A DNA stretch of 5,225 nt. It comes from Tissierellia bacterium. Its GTDB lineage: Bacteria > Bacillota > Clostridia > Tissierellales > Tepidimicrobiaceae. Below are positions 5,164 through 5,225 of the stretch, piece by piece (within the stretch, counting starts at the first letter, position 1; each line of letters opens with the position of its first letter). The notes beneath the pieces were generated by a model. The model worked only from the letters and a program-made list of their open reading frames with translations, was not told where the DNA came from and made no database searches. Made by a program: the position numbers and the translations under genes. The stretch lies in NCBI GenBank assembly GCA_012518745.1, contig JAAYRM010000161.1, forward strand, positions 1 through 5,225, read 5' to 3'.

Positions 5164-5225
5164 TATGATAATAATATGCCATAGGGCACAATGATCATAA
5201 TATAATAAGATATTGAGGATGTGAT

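Noticed and set aside
5164..5225. Possible promoter and ribosome site of a next gene (TATAAT at 5201-5206, GAGG at 5215-5218)
   Set aside because: No supporting -35 is seen, the region is so AT-rich that such a -10 is expected by chance, and any start codon would lie at or beyond the window edge.

Overview
The window looks like chromosomal DNA of an anaerobic Gram-positive bacterium of the Bacillota (Clostridia or Tissierellia-like); this is inference. The clues are strong purine-rich Shine-Dalgarno sequences (GGGGAGGG, AGGAGG, AAAGGAGG), a TTG start, sigma-A type promoters, heavy use of ATA (Ile) and AGG (Arg) codons, and a DUF5320-type small protein of a kind seen mostly in anaerobes. No mobile element, CRISPR array, tRNA or rRNA is visible.

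Layout. (1) Positions 1-2132, plus strand: the C-terminal end of an MMPL/RND-type membrane transporter, overlapping by 4 bases a gene for an exported coiled-coil protein of the Leu/Gly heptad-repeat class. The two are translationally coupled and probably form an envelope export or remodelling pair. (2) Positions 2136-2168: a strong bidirectional terminator between convergent transcription units. (3) Positions 3977 down to 2175, minus strand: a three-gene operon. In order it encodes a short membrane-anchored coiled-coil protein, a membrane-anchored M23 (LytM-type) peptidoglycan endopeptidase, and a bactofilin. The first protein is a peptidase-less paralogue of the anchor part of the second. (4) Positions 3978-4172: a divergent, AT-rich control region with one promoter per direction and a perfect 10-base inverted repeat around the plus-strand promoter. 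(5) Positions 4173-4442: a small Gly/Arg-rich DUF5320-like protein followed by a GC-rich hairpin. (6) Positions 4579-5163: protein-L-isoaspartate O-methyltransferase (pcm) with its own likely promoter. The last 62 bases hold no identifiable gene.

How the genes fit together. The minus-strand operon is a cell-shape or local wall-remodelling module: a bactofilin polymer on the inner membrane face would position an M23 hydrolase through the hydrolase's short cytoplasmic tail. The extra anchor protein carries the same tail and membrane helix but no enzyme, so it may act as a decoy, partner or regulator of the bactofilin-peptidase contact. This is the most interesting point in the window. The other units (transporter pair, DUF5320 protein, repair methyltransferase) appear to be functionally separate neighbours.
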